In this document: positions 26,011 to 40,904 of the stretch, one piece after another | Layout of the letters: each line of letters opens with the position of its first letter | How positions within the stretch are numbered: the first letter of the stretch is position 1 | DNA from: Thauera propionica | Lineage (GTDB): Bacteria > Pseudomonadota > Gammaproteobacteria > Burkholderiales > Rhodocyclaceae | Length of the DNA: 64,000 nt | Direction: 5' to 3' | Assembly (NCBI RefSeq): GCF_002245655.1 | Contig: NZ_NOIH01000005.1 | Span: 1 to 64,000, forward strand | Program-made: the position numbers and the translations under genes | The notes under the pieces: generated by a model | Told to the model about the DNA's origin: nothing | The model's input: only the letters and a program-made list of their open reading frames with translations | Database searches by the model: none

Positions 26011-26681
26011 GCGTCCGCAAAGCCGATGTTTCGCCCTTGAGCCGGATCGCGGTGCGCGCCGGTCTCGTTGCCGTCATCGCGCTGGCCGCGGCCTGCTCGG
26101 TGCTGCCACGGCCCGAGCCGGTCGACACCTATCTGCTGCCGGGGGCGCCGGTGAGTCGCACTGTGGCGCAAGGGCAGGGGGAGTCGGCCTTGCCCGTGGC
26201 GCTGCGGGTGTCCCGCCCGGTGGCCGGCACGCAGTTGTCCGGCCAGCGCATCCTCGTCGTGCCCGAGCACAATCGCGTCAGCGTGTACAAGGGCGCGAAC
26301 TGGAGCGAACCCGTGCCGGTCTTGCTGCGCGATCGCATCGTCGCGGCTTTCCGCAGCGACGCTCGCATCTCGGCCCTGAGCAGCGATGAACAGCGGCTGC
26401 AGGCGGACTACGAGATCGCCAGCGAGCTGCTGGCCTTCCACAGTGAGTACCGCGATGGTGCGCCCGAGGTGGTCGTGCGGCTGGACGCGCGCCTGGTGCG
26501 GCGCGACGGGCGCCGGATCGTCGCGTCGCGGCTGTTCGAGGCGCGCCAGCGTCCGGTGGGCGTGGAGGTGCCGCAGGTGGTGGCGGGCTTTGGCGAGGCA
26601 TCGACGGCGGTGGCGGACGCGCTGGTAGCGTGGGCGGCCGATGAGGTCGCGCGCTGCCTGCCGAGGGCCTGCGCCGACTGA
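26007..26681 (+). CDS. ABC-type transport auxiliary lipoprotein (PqiC-like)
   Basis: 224 residues. A signal peptide ends in the lipobox LAAAC (cysteine about residue 29), predicting an outer-membrane lipoprotein. The body matches the ABC_trans_aux family: DTYLLPG near the start, then SGQRILVVPEHNRVSVYKGA and a repeat of beta strands. Such proteins complete MCE systems at the outer membrane (PqiC with PqiB). Here it closes the operon permease-ATPase-(small gene)-MCE-lipoprotein, its ATG overlapping the MCE stop. Confidence 0.88.
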   Translation: MSVRKADVSPLSRIAVRAGLVAVIALAAACSVLPRPEPVDTYLLPGAPVSRTVAQGQGESALPVALRVSRPVAGTQLSGQRILVVPEHNRVSVYKGANWSEPVPVLLRDRIVAAFRSDARISALSSDEQRLQADYEIASELLAFHSEYRDGAPEVVVRLDARLVRRDGRRIVASRLFEARQRPVGVEVPQVVAGFGEASTAVADALVAWAADEVARCLPRACAD

Positions 26682-26700
26682 AGTCACGCGCCGGGCGTGC

Positions 26701-29907
<3,207 letters not shown>

Positions 29908-29911
29908 GTGG

Positions 29912-29944
29912 CAACTGTAAGAAAATACAGTCATTGAGGCAATG
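29912..29944 (-). promoter_or_regulatory. LexA (SOS) box overlapping the dnaE2 promoter
   Basis: CTGTAAGAAAATACAG (29915-29930) fits the CTGT-N8-ACAG LexA consensus exactly. On the minus strand TTGCCT and TACAGT are 17 bp apart around it, so LexA would block the promoter by covering the spacer and -10. The box ends 8 bp before the dnaE2 ATG, which supports that start. Confidence 0.85.
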
Positions 29945-30108
29945 CCGGTTTCCGGATTTCGCTTCGTCCGCTGGTGCAGCTTCCGACTTCGGGTCCACCA
30001 CAGTCGCCTAAATCATTGATGACCGGTAGACTTCGCAGCTTCGCTCCGCCACAGCGGCGCGAACCCTGTCCAACCTTCCTGGCCGAGATGGCCGCAGAGG
30101 AGTCCTGA

Positions 30109-31080
30109 ATGCCCTTCATCAAGTCCCGCAAGGTCCTGTTCGGTGCGATGGCGCTGGCTTTCGCGATGGCGGCCCCGGTCCATGCACAGCAGAAATCCGT
30201 CGCGATCACCGCGATCGTCGAGCACCCGGCGCTGGATGCCGTACGTGACGGTGTCAAGGAAGGTCTGGCCGCGGCCGGCTTCGAGGAAGGCAAGAACCTG
30301 AAGTGGCAATACCAGAGCGCGCAGGGCAACACCGGCACCGCGGCGCAGATCGCGCGCAAGTTCGTCGGCGACAAGGCTGACGTGATCGTTGCCATCGCCA
30401 CGCCCTCGGCCCAGGCCGTGGCCGCGGCGACCAAGGACATCCCGCTGGTGTATTCGGCGGTGACCGATCCGGTGGTGGCCAAGCTGGTGCCCTCGATGGC
30501 CGCCTCGGGCACGAACATCACCGGCGTGTCCGATGCGCTCGAACTCGGCAAGCAGATCGAGCTGATCAAGCGCGTGGCGCCCAACGCCAAGCGCGTCGGC
30601 ATGGTGTTCAATCCGGGCGAGGCCAACTCGGTCGTGGTGCTGGAACAGATGCGGAAGCTGCTGCCCGAGCAAGGCATGAGCCTGGTCGAGGCGGCCGCGC
30701 CGCGTTCGGTCGACGTCGGTTCGGCGGCCCGCAGCCTGATCGGCAAGGTGGACGTGTTCTACACCAGCACCGACAACAACGTGGTGTCGGCCTATGAGGC
30801 GCTGGTCAAGGTCGGCATGGATGCCAAGATTCCGCTGGTGGCGGCCGATACCGACAGCGTCGCGCGTGGCGCGGTGGCAGCCTATGGCATGGACTACAAG
30901 GCGCTCGGCCTGCAGACCGGCCAGATGGTGGCGCGCATCCTCAAGGGCGAGAAGCCGGGCACCATCGCTTCCGAGACCAGCAACAAGCTCGAACTGCACG
31001 TGAACCCCGCCGCGGCACAGAAGCAGGGCATCACGCTGGCCGACGACCTCGTCAAGGACGCCTCCAAGGTCGTCCAGTAA
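30109..31080 (+). CDS. ABC transporter substrate-binding protein, TrpX type
   Basis: 323 residues. A signal peptide (KVLFGAMALAFAMAAPVHA|QQ) precedes a periplasmic binding fold of the PF04392 family: VAITAIVEHPALDAVRDGVK, ANIARKF-like AAQIARKFVGDKADVIVAIATPSAQ. Members such as pneumococcal TrpX bind aromatic amino acids; the ligand cannot be read here. It heads an operon with permease and ATPase; a hairpin in the gap to the permease may favour its expression over theirs. Confidence 0.88.
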   Translation: MPFIKSRKVLFGAMALAFAMAAPVHAQQKSVAITAIVEHPALDAVRDGVKEGLAAAGFEEGKNLKWQYQSAQGNTGTAAQIARKFVGDKADVIVAIATPSAQAVAAATKDIPLVYSAVTDPVVAKLVPSMAASGTNITGVSDALELGKQIELIKRVAPNAKRVGMVFNPGEANSVVVLEQMRKLLPEQGMSLVEAAAPRSVDVGSAARSLIGKVDVFYTSTDNNVVSAYEALVKVGMDAKIPLVAADTDSVARGAVAAYGMDYKALGLQTGQMVARILKGEKPGTIASETSNKLELHVNPAAAQKQGITLADDLVKDASKVVQ

Positions 31081-31126
31081 CAACGGTCCGGCCGGACCCG
31101 TACGCAGTCGGCCGGTGCCGGCTGCG

Positions 31127-31152
31127 GCGGGTGCTCCCTTCGGAGCGCCCGC
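31127..31152 (+). promoter_or_regulatory. intercistronic hairpin between binding protein and permease
   Basis: An 11-bp stem (one G-U pair) with a 4-base loop, arms GCGGGTGCTCC / GGAGCGCCCGC, lies in the 99-bp gap of the transporter operon. It has no T-run, so it is more likely an RNA-stability or partial-attenuation element that keeps binding-protein mRNA in excess than a full terminator. Confidence 0.45.
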
Positions 31153-31179
31153 AGCGCCTTCTCTCCAACGGTATTTCCC

Positions 31180-32070
31180 ATGTCCCTCTACACCTTGCTC
31201 GGGGCGCTGGAGATCGGTCTGATCTTCAGCCTCGTCGCCCTCGGCGTGTACATCTCCTTCCGCCTGCTGCGCTTTCCAGACTTGACCGTCGATGGCAGCT
31301 TCCCGCTCGGCGGCGCCGTCGCCGCGACCATGATCGCAGCCGGCTACGATCCCTTCACCTCGACCATCGTGGCGACCATCGCCGGCGCGGTCGCGGGGCT
31401 GATCACCGGCTGGCTCAACGTGCGCCTCAAGATCATGGACCTGCTTGCCAGCATCCTGATGATGATCGCGCTGTACTCGATCAACCTGCGCATCATGGGC
31501 AAGCCCAATGTGCCGCTGATCATGGAACCGACGGTGTTCAACGTGCTGCAGCCCGAGGCGCTGGTGGATTACGTGTTCCGCCCGCTGCTGCTGGTGTTCG
31601 TCGTGCTGGCGGTGAAGCTGATGCTCGATGCCTACTTCGCCACCCAGAGCGGCCTGGCGATCCGGGCGACCGGCTCCAACGCACGCATGGCGCGCGCGCA
31701 GGGTGTCAACACCGGGCTGGCGGTGCTGGCCGGCATGGCGCTGTCGAACGCGCTGGTGGGCCTGGCCGGCGCGCTGTTTGCGCAGACCCAGGGCGGGGCG
31801 GACATCTCGATGGGCGTGGGCACCATCGTCATCGGCCTGGCGGCGGTGATCGTCGGCGAGAGCCTGCTGCCCTCGCGCAAGCTCTACCTGGCGACGATCG
31901 CGGTGATCGTCGGTGCCATCGTGTATCGCTTCTTCATCGCGCTGGCGCTCAATTCTGATTTCATCGGCCTGCAAGCGCAGGACCTCAACCTCGTGACCGC
32001 GCTGCTGGTCACCGTGGCCCTGGTGGTGCCCAAGCTGCGCCAGCACTGGTCCGGAAAGAAGGGGAGCTGA
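31180..32070 (+). CDS. ABC transporter permease, TrpY type
   Basis: 296 residues, eight or nine hydrophobic helices of the BPD_transp_2 family (LivH-like). Recognisable are LGVYISFRLLRFPDLTVDGS at the start and GSNARMARAQGVN, the loop that contacts the ATPase. It forms the inner-membrane channel for the substrate delivered by the upstream binding protein. The ATPase gene begins one base after its stop. Confidence 0.9.
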   Translation: MSLYTLLGALEIGLIFSLVALGVYISFRLLRFPDLTVDGSFPLGGAVAATMIAAGYDPFTSTIVATIAGAVAGLITGWLNVRLKIMDLLASILMMIALYSINLRIMGKPNVPLIMEPTVFNVLQPEALVDYVFRPLLLVFVVLAVKLMLDAYFATQSGLAIRATGSNARMARAQGVNTGLAVLAGMALSNALVGLAGALFAQTQGGADISMGVGTIVIGLAAVIVGESLLPSRKLYLATIAVIVGAIVYRFFIALALNSDFIGLQAQDLNLVTALLVTVALVVPKLRQHWSGKKGS

Positions 32071-32071
32071 C

Positions 32072-32866
32072 ATGCTCAAGGCTACCGACCTGCGTCTGAC
32101 CTTCAACCCCGGCACGCCAATCGAGACCCAGGCCCTGCGCGGGATGTCGCTCGAGATCCCGACCGGGCAGTTCGTTACCGTGATCGGCTCCAACGGCGCC
32201 GGCAAGTCGACTTTCCTCAATGCGGTATCCGGCGAGCAGCGGGTCGACAGCGGGACGATCGAGATCGACGGCATCGACATGACCCGCCAGCCGGTGTGGG
32301 GGCGGGCGCGCCATGTGGCGCGGGTGTTCCAGGATCCGCTCGCCGGCACCTGCGAGGATCTGACGATCGAGGAGAACATGGCGCTGGCGAAGATGCGCGG
32401 CCAGCGTCGCGGCTTCTCCTTCGCGGTCAAGCCCGCGCTGCGCGAGGAATTCCGCGCCCAGCTCGCCACGCTCGGCCTTGGTCTTGAGAACCGCCTGTCC
32501 GACCGCATCGGCCTGCTTTCGGGTGGCCAGCGCCAGGCGGTGAGCCTGCTGATGGCCGCGCTGCAACCATCGCGCCTGCTGCTGCTGGACGAGCACACCG
32601 CAGCGCTCGATCCGCGCACCGCGGCCTTCGTGCTGGAGCTCACCGTGCGCATCGTCGCCGAGCACAAGCTCACGACCATGATGGTGACGCACTCCATGCG
32701 CCAGGCGCTCGACGTTGGCCAGCGCACCGTGATGCTGCACCAAGGCCGGGTCGTGCTCGACGTTTCCGGCCCGGAGCGCGAAGGTCTCGACGTGCATCAC
32801 CTGCTCGACATGTTCGAGAAGGTGCGCGGCGAGGAAGTCGACGACGATGCGTTGCTGCTGAGCTGA
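32072..32866 (+). CDS. ABC transporter ATP-binding protein, TrpZ type
   Basis: 264 residues. Walker A GSNGAGKST, signature LLSGGQRQAVSLLMA, Walker B LLLLDEHTAALDP (His replaces the usual Pro after DE, common in this subfamily) and H-loop MMVTHSMRQA. Together with the preceding permease and binding protein it makes an uptake ABC transporter. The gene ends 78 bp before gltX. Confidence 0.92.
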   Translation: MLKATDLRLTFNPGTPIETQALRGMSLEIPTGQFVTVIGSNGAGKSTFLNAVSGEQRVDSGTIEIDGIDMTRQPVWGRARHVARVFQDPLAGTCEDLTIEENMALAKMRGQRRGFSFAVKPALREEFRAQLATLGLGLENRLSDRIGLLSGGQRQAVSLLMAALQPSRLLLLDEHTAALDPRTAAFVLELTVRIVAEHKLTTMMVTHSMRQALDVGQRTVMLHQGRVVLDVSGPEREGLDVHHLLDMFEKVRGEEVDDDALLLS

Positions 32867-32944
32867 GTGCCGGTGCCCCCGTCAGCTTCTTTTACAATCC
32901 CTTAGAATCCGCGCTTCGCCCGAGCGTCACCAACGAATTCCATC

Positions 32945-34357
32945 ATGTCCCAGTCTCCCGCCTCCCGTCCCGTCCGCACTCGCTTCGCGCCCAGCCCCAC
33001 CGGCTACCTGCACATCGGCGGCGCCCGTACTGCGCTGTTCTCGTGGGCCTTTGCCCGTCGCCATGGCGGCAAGTTCATCCTGCGCATCGAGGACACCGAT
33101 GTCGCCCGCTCCACCCCCGAGGCGGTGCAGGCCATTCTTGACGGCATGAACTGGCTGGGTCTCGAGCATGACGAGGGCCCGTTCTACCAGATGCAGCGCA
33201 TGGATCGGTACAAGGACGTCATCCAGCAGATGCTGGCCGCCGGCACCGCGTACCACTGCTACATGTCCTCGGAAGAGCTCGACCGCATCCGCGAGGAGCA
33301 GCGCGCCCGCGGCGAGAAGCCGCGTTATGACGGCCGCTGGCGTCCCGAGGCGGGCAAGGCCCTGCCGCAACCGCCCGAAGGCGTGCAGCCAGTGGTGCGC
33401 TTCCGTAACCCGACCGAAGGCGTCGTGGCCTGGGACGACCTGGTGAAGGGCCGCATCGAGATCGGCAACGCCGAACTGGACGACTTCATCATCGCCCGCG
33501 CCGACGGCACGCCGACCTACAACTTCTGCGTGGTGGTGGACGACTGGGACATGGGCATCACCCACGTCATCCGCGGCGACGATCATGTGAACAACACCCC
33601 GCGCCAGATCAATGTGCTGCGTGCGCTCGGCGCCGAGGTGCCGCTGTACGCCCACCTGTCGATGATCCTCGGCGACGACGGCACCAAGCTCTCCAAGCGC
33701 CACGGCGCGGTGAGCGTGATGCAGTACGACGACGACGGTTACCTGCCGGACGCGGTCATCAACTACCTGGCGCGCCTGGGCTGGAGCCATGGCGACGACG
33801 AGGTCTTCAGCCGCGGACAGTTCGTCGAATGGTTCGACCTCGACCACATCACGCCCTCGGCCGCGCAGTTCAACACCGAGAAGCTCAACTGGCTCAACGC
33901 CCAGTACATCAAGAAGGCGGACGATGCCTTCCTCGCTGCGCAGGTCGCCAACCGCCTGGCCCGCCGCCAGGTGAATCCCGAGACTGGCGTGACGCTGGAG
34001 GCGGTGGTGGCGCTGTACAAGGACCGTGTCGCCAACCTGAACGAACTGGCCGATTCGGTGGAGCTGTTCGTGGCCGACGTGCATCCCGCGCCGGAAGTGA
34101 TCGGCCAGCACCTGACCGATGTGGCGAAGGCGGCGCTCGCCAGCCTGCGCGCGCGCCTCGCTGGCGCCGAATGGAACAAGGCAGCACTGTCGCAGGCGAT
34201 CAAGGACACCATGGCCGAGCATGGCCTGAAGATGCCACAGGTCGCCATTCCGCTGCGCGTGGCGGTGCTGGGCGTGCCGCAGACGCCGTCGATCGATGCG
34301 GTGCTCGAGGTGCTCGGGCGCGAGCGCGTGCTGCAGCGGCTTGACCGCCACATCTGA
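32945..34357 (+). CDS. gltX: glutamyl-tRNA synthetase
   Basis: 470 residues, class I aminoacyl-tRNA synthetase charging tRNA-Glu in the cytosol. The HIGH motif appears as [10 protein letters not shown] (about 21-30) and the KMSKS motif as KLSKRHG (248-254). Length and the C-terminal helical anticodon-binding domain are standard for discriminating bacterial GluRS. No other glutamyl/glutaminyl synthetase is in the window. A TACAAT lies about 50 bp upstream but without a convincing -35. Confidence 0.96.
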   Translation: MSQSPASRPVRTRFAPSPTGYLHIGGARTALFSWAFARRHGGKFILRIEDTDVARSTPEAVQAILDGMNWLGLEHDEGPFYQMQRMDRYKDVIQQMLAAGTAYHCYMSSEELDRIREEQRARGEKPRYDGRWRPEAGKALPQPPEGVQPVVRFRNPTEGVVAWDDLVKGRIEIGNAELDDFIIARADGTPTYNFCVVVDDWDMGITHVIRGDDHVNNTPRQINVLRALGAEVPLYAHLSMILGDDGTKLSKRHGAVSVMQYDDDGYLPDAVINYLARLGWSHGDDEVFSRGQFVEWFDLDHITPSAAQFNTEKLNWLNAQYIKKADDAFLAAQVANRLARRQVNPETGVTLEAVVALYKDRVANLNELADSVELFVADVHPAPEVIGQHLTDVAKAALASLRARLAGAEWNKAALSQAIKDTMAEHGLKMPQVAIPLRVAVLGVPQTPSIDAVLEVLGRERVLQRLDRHI

Positions 34358-34375
34358 GCGTCGCGGCGGCGCGGT

Positions 34376-36391
34376 TCAGTCCGAGTCTTGAGTGGTTTGA
34401 TCGCCGGGGTGGAGCACGACACGGTTCCGCCCCTGGTTCTTCGCCAGGTAGAGCGCCTCGTCCGCACGGCCCAGCGGGGCTTCGGGTTTCTGGTCCGTGG
34501 CGCGAAGGCGGGTGACGCCGATGCTTGCGGTGACCATGACCTGCACGCCGTCCGCCGTAATCACCGGATGCGTCTCGAGGGCCTTGCGCAGGCGTTCGGC
34601 GGTCTGTACGGCGCTCGCCGCATCGTCATCCGGCAGCAGTGCGGCGAACTCCTCACCCCCGACCCGTCCGATCACGTCGGACTGGCGCAGCGTCTGCCGC
34701 GCCAGAGCGGCGAGGTTGCGCAGCACCTCATCGCCGGTGGCGTGCCCGTAGGTATCGTTCACGCGCTTGAAGTGGTCGAGATCGATCATCAGCAGTGAGG
34801 CCTGTGTCGCATGGCGGCCGACGCGGCCCAGTTCCGCCTGCAGGCGCTCAAGGAAGTGGCGACGGTTGGCGACGCCGGTCAGCGCATCGGTGTTGGCGAG
34901 TGCGATCAGCGCTTCCTCGCGCTGCTTGTTGTCACTGATGTCGTGGAACACGACGACCGCGCCATTCAGGCGCCCATCCTCGATCAGCGGTGCGCAGGTC
35001 AGCTCCACCGGGAAGCCGCGCCCGTCGCGGCGGGTGAACCAGTCTTCCTGCCTGCGGACCACGCCATCCTTCAGCGTCTTGGCGATTGGGCAATCCGCTT
35101 CCGGGTAGGGCTGGCCGTCATGGTGCGAGTGGTGGAACAGCAGGTGCTGACGCTCACCTTCTATCTCGTCCTGGCGAAAGCCGAGCATGCGCAGCGCAGA
35201 CGTGTTGATGAAGCGCGTGCGCCCTTCCAGGTCGATGCCGAAGATTCCTTCTTCGGCGGCCATCAACAGCACCTCATTGCGTTGCGCCAGCGTCGAGACC
35301 TCGCGGGTCTGTGCCGCAAGCTGGGCCTGCCATTCGCGCCGTGAAAGGCGGGCGACGCCGAGGATGAGACCCTGAACCAGCAGGAAGCCGAGCAGGCCCG
35401 AAACGATCTTCTCGGTGCGTGCGGCCTGCTGTGCCTGAAGTGCGGGCGTGACGTCGCGCCAGACCGCCAGCGCGCCTACCGGCGGGCGCGAGGCCACGGT
35501 TTGCCCCAGGAAGTCGTGCAGCGGGAAGCGAAGCAGGTCGAAGTCCCGCCCATCTGCATGCAGGCGTTCGATGCGATAGGGAGCGTTCACCGGGTGCAGT
35601 TGTCCACTACCGACCCAGTAGCGCAACTCGTGACGGGAGGTGGCAAGCAGGAAGCAGCAACTGTGGTCGCCGTTCGATGTTGGCGGCTGGAACGCCTGCC
35701 ACATCGTGGGCGACACGGCCGCCGGGTTCAGCAGCACGCCGTAGCCAACGCCGGTCGAGTTCGTCAGGCGTGCGATGTGGCCGTCGAGGAGGGCGCCGAT
35801 CTCGATCAGGCCGACGAGCTGCGGTGTGGAATTCGGCTGCTGGGCCAGGACGGGTACGACGCCGCGCAGTCCGGCGAAGGCGCGGCCGATTTCGAAACCG
35901 CTATGGGCCACGCGGTCGCGGCGTGCGGCCTCGAGCATCGGACGCACACGCTCGAGCGAATCGCCATGCTCATCGGGTGCGTGCTGTCGCAACAGCGATA
36001 TGAGGTCGGGTGTTGTGAGCTGCAACTGGCGGATGCCGAGTTGGTCCTGCATGACCTGCCACTGCGGGTCGATGACAGTGCGAAGGCCGTCGCGCAGGCT
36101 GTCCAGGGCGTCCTGGTTGATCGAGCCATCGACGCCGCGCGGCAGCTGGGCAGCACTCGACATGAGCCGGATGACCTCCGGCTCGCTCGCCAGCATCTGC
36201 GCAAGATTGATGAGATTGTGCTCCAGCTCGGCGAGATGAACCTCGTAGGTCACCCGCAGCGCGAGAAGTTCGCCGTTCCGTTCATGGGCATGCTGACGTT
36301 CGTCCTGGCGAATGAAGTAGGCGGTTGCCGAAATGAAGATCAGGCCCGTGATGAGGCTGACGAGTGCGAGGATCCGTCGATAGGTGATCAC
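34376..36391 (-). CDS. membrane diguanylate cyclase with periplasmic sensor, PAS and GGDEF
   Basis: 671 residues. Two membrane helices (LALVSLITGLIFISATAYFI near 10-29, and about 330-350) flank a periplasmic sensor of roughly 300 residues (Cache-like, unclassified). A PAS domain follows (LLMAAEEGIFGIDLEGRTRF ... AVVVFHDISDNKQREE), then a GGDEF domain with an intact active site, RVGGEEFAALLPDDD, and DLDHFKRVNDTYGHATGDEV. It should make c-di-GMP in response to an external ligand. I see no RxxD inhibitory site at the usual position before GGEEF. It converges on gltX 18 bp away and is otherwise alone. Confidence 0.9.
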   Translation of the reverse strand: MITYRRILALVSLITGLIFISATAYFIRQDERQHAHERNGELLALRVTYEVHLAELEHNLINLAQMLASEPEVIRLMSSAAQLPRGVDGSINQDALDSLRDGLRTVIDPQWQVMQDQLGIRQLQLTTPDLISLLRQHAPDEHGDSLERVRPMLEAARRDRVAHSGFEIGRAFAGLRGVVPVLAQQPNSTPQLVGLIEIGALLDGHIARLTNSTGVGYGVLLNPAAVSPTMWQAFQPPTSNGDHSCCFLLATSRHELRYWVGSGQLHPVNAPYRIERLHADGRDFDLLRFPLHDFLGQTVASRPPVGALAVWRDVTPALQAQQAARTEKIVSGLLGFLLVQGLILGVARLSRREWQAQLAAQTREVSTLAQRNEVLLMAAEEGIFGIDLEGRTRFINTSALRMLGFRQDEIEGERQHLLFHHSHHDGQPYPEADCPIAKTLKDGVVRRQEDWFTRRDGRGFPVELTCAPLIEDGRLNGAVVVFHDISDNKQREEALIALANTDALTGVANRRHFLERLQAELGRVGRHATQASLLMIDLDHFKRVNDTYGHATGDEVLRNLAALARQTLRQSDVIGRVGGEEFAALLPDDDAASAVQTAERLRKALETHPVITADGVQVMVTASIGVTRLRATDQKPEAPLGRADEALYLAKNQGRNRVVLHPGDQTTQDSD

Positions 36392-36572
36392 GTGGCTAAC
36401 CGTTTTCGATCATTGGCCTGCTATAAGTTCATTATCCATCGCTAATGCGCCATGCGAGAGTGCCAAAGTTGGCGGATGGCGGCCGATTTGCGGCCCGGCG
36501 CACGGGAACGCCGGATGAAAGTGGATGAGACGGGTGGGCGTGACGTATGCCGCCAGGCGCCGCGGTGAGGGA

Positions 36573-38438
36573 TCAGATGCCGGTATCAGGGGCGGGCGGC
36601 TTGAAGCGTCCGGCACGGATCGCATCCGCGAGGTCGCGCTCCAGCGGCAGGGGCTCGCCCTCCAGCTCGCTTGCCACGTGCTCCGCGACGAGCATCGACC
36701 ATACGAGTCCGCGGGCACCGAAGCCCGATAGTGCAAACAGTTGCCGCTCCGCGTCGAGGGCGCCGACCATGGGCAGGCGGTCGGGCGAAGCCGGCCGGAA
36801 GCCGACGCGTCCGCCAAGCTGCACGGCATCGAACCCCTGACCCGTCCCGGGCAGCATGTTGTCGAGCTTCGCCAGGTTCTCTGCGTGGTCGGCGGGGCGC
36901 AGCGTGGAGTCGGCATCGTCGACCGCGAAGGTCGCGCCCGCGCAGCGCAGGCCGTCGATTTCGGGACTGACGTAACCCCCGCAGCACACGACGACACGCG
37001 GTGGGCTGTCGGCGCCGGCCGGCAGCAGCGAAACCTGGCCACGGGCGCTGACGACCGGCAGCGCGCTCGCCTCCGGGAAGCGCACGACGCCGGTCCCGGC
37101 CGCGAGGATCAAGGTTGGTGCTGCGGCAATGAGGCTGCCGTCGGCGGCGAGCGCCTGCCACTGCGCATCCACGTGGGCGATGCGTTCGACCCGTGCGCCG
37201 AAATGCGTGCGCAGCGGTGCGCTGGCCTCGGCGCTCTGCAGCAGCGTACGGCACAGGCTGGGTGGTTGCACCCAGCCGCTGTCACCGAAGAACCAGCCGC
37301 CGTGCCGCACCGTGCAGCCGGCGATCGCCGCCGCTTCGGTCGCCTCAACGTAGCGCAGGTGCGCCGGCGGCAGGGCGAGCGCGTCGACGACCTTGTGCAT
37401 CTTGCCTTCCTGCGCGCCGTCGCGCGCCAGGTGCAGCACGCCGCAGGCCTCAGCCCGGGGCGCGAAACCGTCGCGGCACAGGCGCGCGATGGTCTGCCAG
37501 CCATACAGACTGCCGGCCCGGGTCAGCCGGCTCATCCGGTTGTCGTCCAGGCTGGGCAAGGGGCGCAGCACACCGGCGTGGTTGCCGGAGGCGCCCTGGC
37601 CGGGGCCGTCGGCGGCGTCGATCAGGTCGATGCGCCAGCCACGCGCAGCCAGCCGTTCGGCAAGGCTGCAGCCGGCGATGCCGGCGCCGAGGATCAGCGC
37701 GTGCCGGTTCGGAGTGGTTTCCTGCGGCACGGGCAGGGTGCGGCGGCCGCGCAGCATCTGGCGTTTGCCGCCGAAGCCGGGCGACTTCTCAAGCTCGAAG
37801 CCGGCGCGGCGCAGCCCTTCGCGGACATGGCCCGCGACCGACCACGTGGCCAGCGTGGCGTCCGGCGCGGCCACGTTGGCCAGCAGGTGGAAGATGCGCT
37901 CGGACCACAGCTCGGGGTTACGCGCGGGCGAGAACCCGTCCAGATAGAAGGCGTCGGCGCAGAGCGCCAACCTGTCGAGCCCGTCGCGCGCATCGCCGAG
38001 GTAGAGGGTCAGGGTGACGCGTCCGCTGTCGAGGTGCAGCCGGTGCAGACCGGGCGTGAGTACCGGCCAGCGCGCCTGGAGTTCGGCCGCAAGCGGCGCC
38101 AGTTCCGGCCAGCGGGCGTGCAGGGTGGCGAGATCCTCGCGGCTGAACGGGTGGAGCTCGCAGGACACGAAGTGCAGCCGCGCGCAGCGTTGCGGATCGG
38201 CCCGCCAGGCGGCCCAGGTGGCGAGGAAGTTGAGCCCGAGGCCGAAGCCGGTCTCGAGGATGACGAAGCGCTCGCGTCCCTGCCAGCGCCGCGGCAGATC
38301 GTTGCCGGCGAGAAAGACGTGCCGGGCCTGGCCGAGACCGCCGTCGGCCGAATGGTAGACGTCGTCGAAGGTGTCGGAGTAGGGCGTGCCGTCTGCGGCG
38401 AAGGCCAGCCGAGCCGGGACGAGGGGTTTTGCTGCCAT
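36573..38438 (-). CDS. mnmC: bifunctional tRNA mnm5s2U34 enzyme MnmC
   Basis: 621 residues from the ATG at 38438 (E. coli MnmC 668). It completes the wobble modification mnm5s2U34 on tRNAs for Lys, Glu and Gln. The N-terminal half is the methyltransferase (FVILETGFGLGLNFLATW, motif I; YLDGFSPARNPELWS, the catalytic loop). The C-terminal half is an FAD-dependent oxidoreductase beginning ALILGAGIAGCSLAERLA and ending SGFGARGLVWSMLVAEHVAS. The frame is open much further upstream but without MnmC similarity. It lies 38 bp downstream of the DUF808 gene. Confidence 0.93.
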   Translation of the reverse strand: MAAKPLVPARLAFAADGTPYSDTFDDVYHSADGGLGQARHVFLAGNDLPRRWQGRERFVILETGFGLGLNFLATWAAWRADPQRCARLHFVSCELHPFSREDLATLHARWPELAPLAAELQARWPVLTPGLHRLHLDSGRVTLTLYLGDARDGLDRLALCADAFYLDGFSPARNPELWSERIFHLLANVAAPDATLATWSVAGHVREGLRRAGFELEKSPGFGGKRQMLRGRRTLPVPQETTPNRHALILGAGIAGCSLAERLAARGWRIDLIDAADGPGQGASGNHAGVLRPLPSLDDNRMSRLTRAGSLYGWQTIARLCRDGFAPRAEACGVLHLARDGAQEGKMHKVVDALALPPAHLRYVEATEAAAIAGCTVRHGGWFFGDSGWVQPPSLCRTLLQSAEASAPLRTHFGARVERIAHVDAQWQALAADGSLIAAAPTLILAAGTGVVRFPEASALPVVSARGQVSLLPAGADSPPRVVVCCGGYVSPEIDGLRCAGATFAVDDADSTLRPADHAENLAKLDNMLPGTGQGFDAVQLGGRVGFRPASPDRLPMVGALDAERQLFALSGFGARGLVWSMLVAEHVASELEGEPLPLERDLADAIRAGRFKPPAPDTGI

Positions 38439-38476
38439 GCCGCGACCGGAGGGAAAAACGCCTGGTGCGCCGCCGC

Positions 38477-39397
38477 TCAGTGCGTGGCCGTGCGGCGTGG
38501 CAGCAGACGCTTGCCGAGGCCGACGACCATCAGCACCAGGGCGCCGACGACAATCCCGACCACGCCGTCGAGCAGCGTGGGCAGCAGGGCGCCCGTCAGG
38601 CCCGTCATGCCGGCGGTGAGCGTTTCGATCAGGTGATGCACCGGCGGCAGGCCGTGGCTGAGGATGCCGCCGCCGACGAGGAACATGGCTGCGGTGCCCA
38701 GCACCGACAGTGCCCGCAGCAGCCATGGGGCGAGCCACAGGATGGCCGAACCAATGCCGCGAGCAACGGCATTGGCCATGCGGCTGAGGTACAGGCCGGC
38801 GTCGTCGAGCTTGACGATGCCTGCGACAAGACCATAGACCCCGATCGTCATCATCACCGCGATGCTGATCAGCACCGCGACTTGCGTGCCGAACGGCATG
38901 CCGCCCACCACGCCGAGTGCGATCACGATGATCTCGGCCGACAGGATGAAGTCGGTGCGCACCGCGCCCTTGATCTTGTCCTTCTCCAGCGCGACCAGGT
39001 CGACCTCGGGGTCGGCCAGCGCCTTCACCACCTCGCTGCGGTGTCCGGCTTCTTCCTTGCCGTGCAGGAACTTGTGCGCCAGCTTCTCGAAACCCTCGAA
39101 GCACAGGAAGGCGCCGCCCAGCATCAGCAGCGGCGCAATCAGCCAGGGCGCGAAGGCGCTGATCGCCAGCGCTGCCGGCACCAGGATGGCCTTGTTGAGC
39201 AGCGAGCCCTTGGCCACCGCCCATACCACCGCCAGTTCACGGTCGGCGCGTACGCCAGTCACCTGCTGTGCGTTCAACGCAAGGTCATCGCCGAGTACCC
39301 CTGCGGTCTTCTTCGTTGCCACCTTGGTCATCGTTGCGACGTCGTCGAGCACGCTCGCGATGTCGTCGAGAAGCAGGAACAGGCTGCCGCCGGCCAT
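38477..39397 (-). CDS. DUF808 integral membrane protein (YedI-like)
   Basis: 306 residues, about seven hydrophobic segments. The start [20 protein letters not shown] and [18 protein letters not shown] are diagnostic for DUF808 (E. coli YedI). The LLDDIA motif continues into a conserved cytosolic region before the first helices. Function is not established for the family. The gene sits 7 bp after lysS and 38 bp before mnmC on the same strand. Confidence 0.9.
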   Translation of the reverse strand: MAGGSLFLLLDDIASVLDDVATMTKVATKKTAGVLGDDLALNAQQVTGVRADRELAVVWAVAKGSLLNKAILVPAALAISAFAPWLIAPLLMLGGAFLCFEGFEKLAHKFLHGKEEAGHRSEVVKALADPEVDLVALEKDKIKGAVRTDFILSAEIIVIALGVVGGMPFGTQVAVLISIAVMMTIGVYGLVAGIVKLDDAGLYLSRMANAVARGIGSAILWLAPWLLRALSVLGTAAMFLVGGGILSHGLPPVHHLIETLTAGMTGLTGALLPTLLDGVVGIVVGALVLMVVGLGKRLLPRRTATH

Positions 39398-39404
39398 GGC
39401 AGGA

Positions 39405-40904
<1,500 letters not shown>

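Noticed and set aside
29931-29934. ATG at 29934 as the dnaE2 start
   Set aside because: Translation from it would run through the LexA box and promoter region; ATG 29907 matches the family N-terminus.
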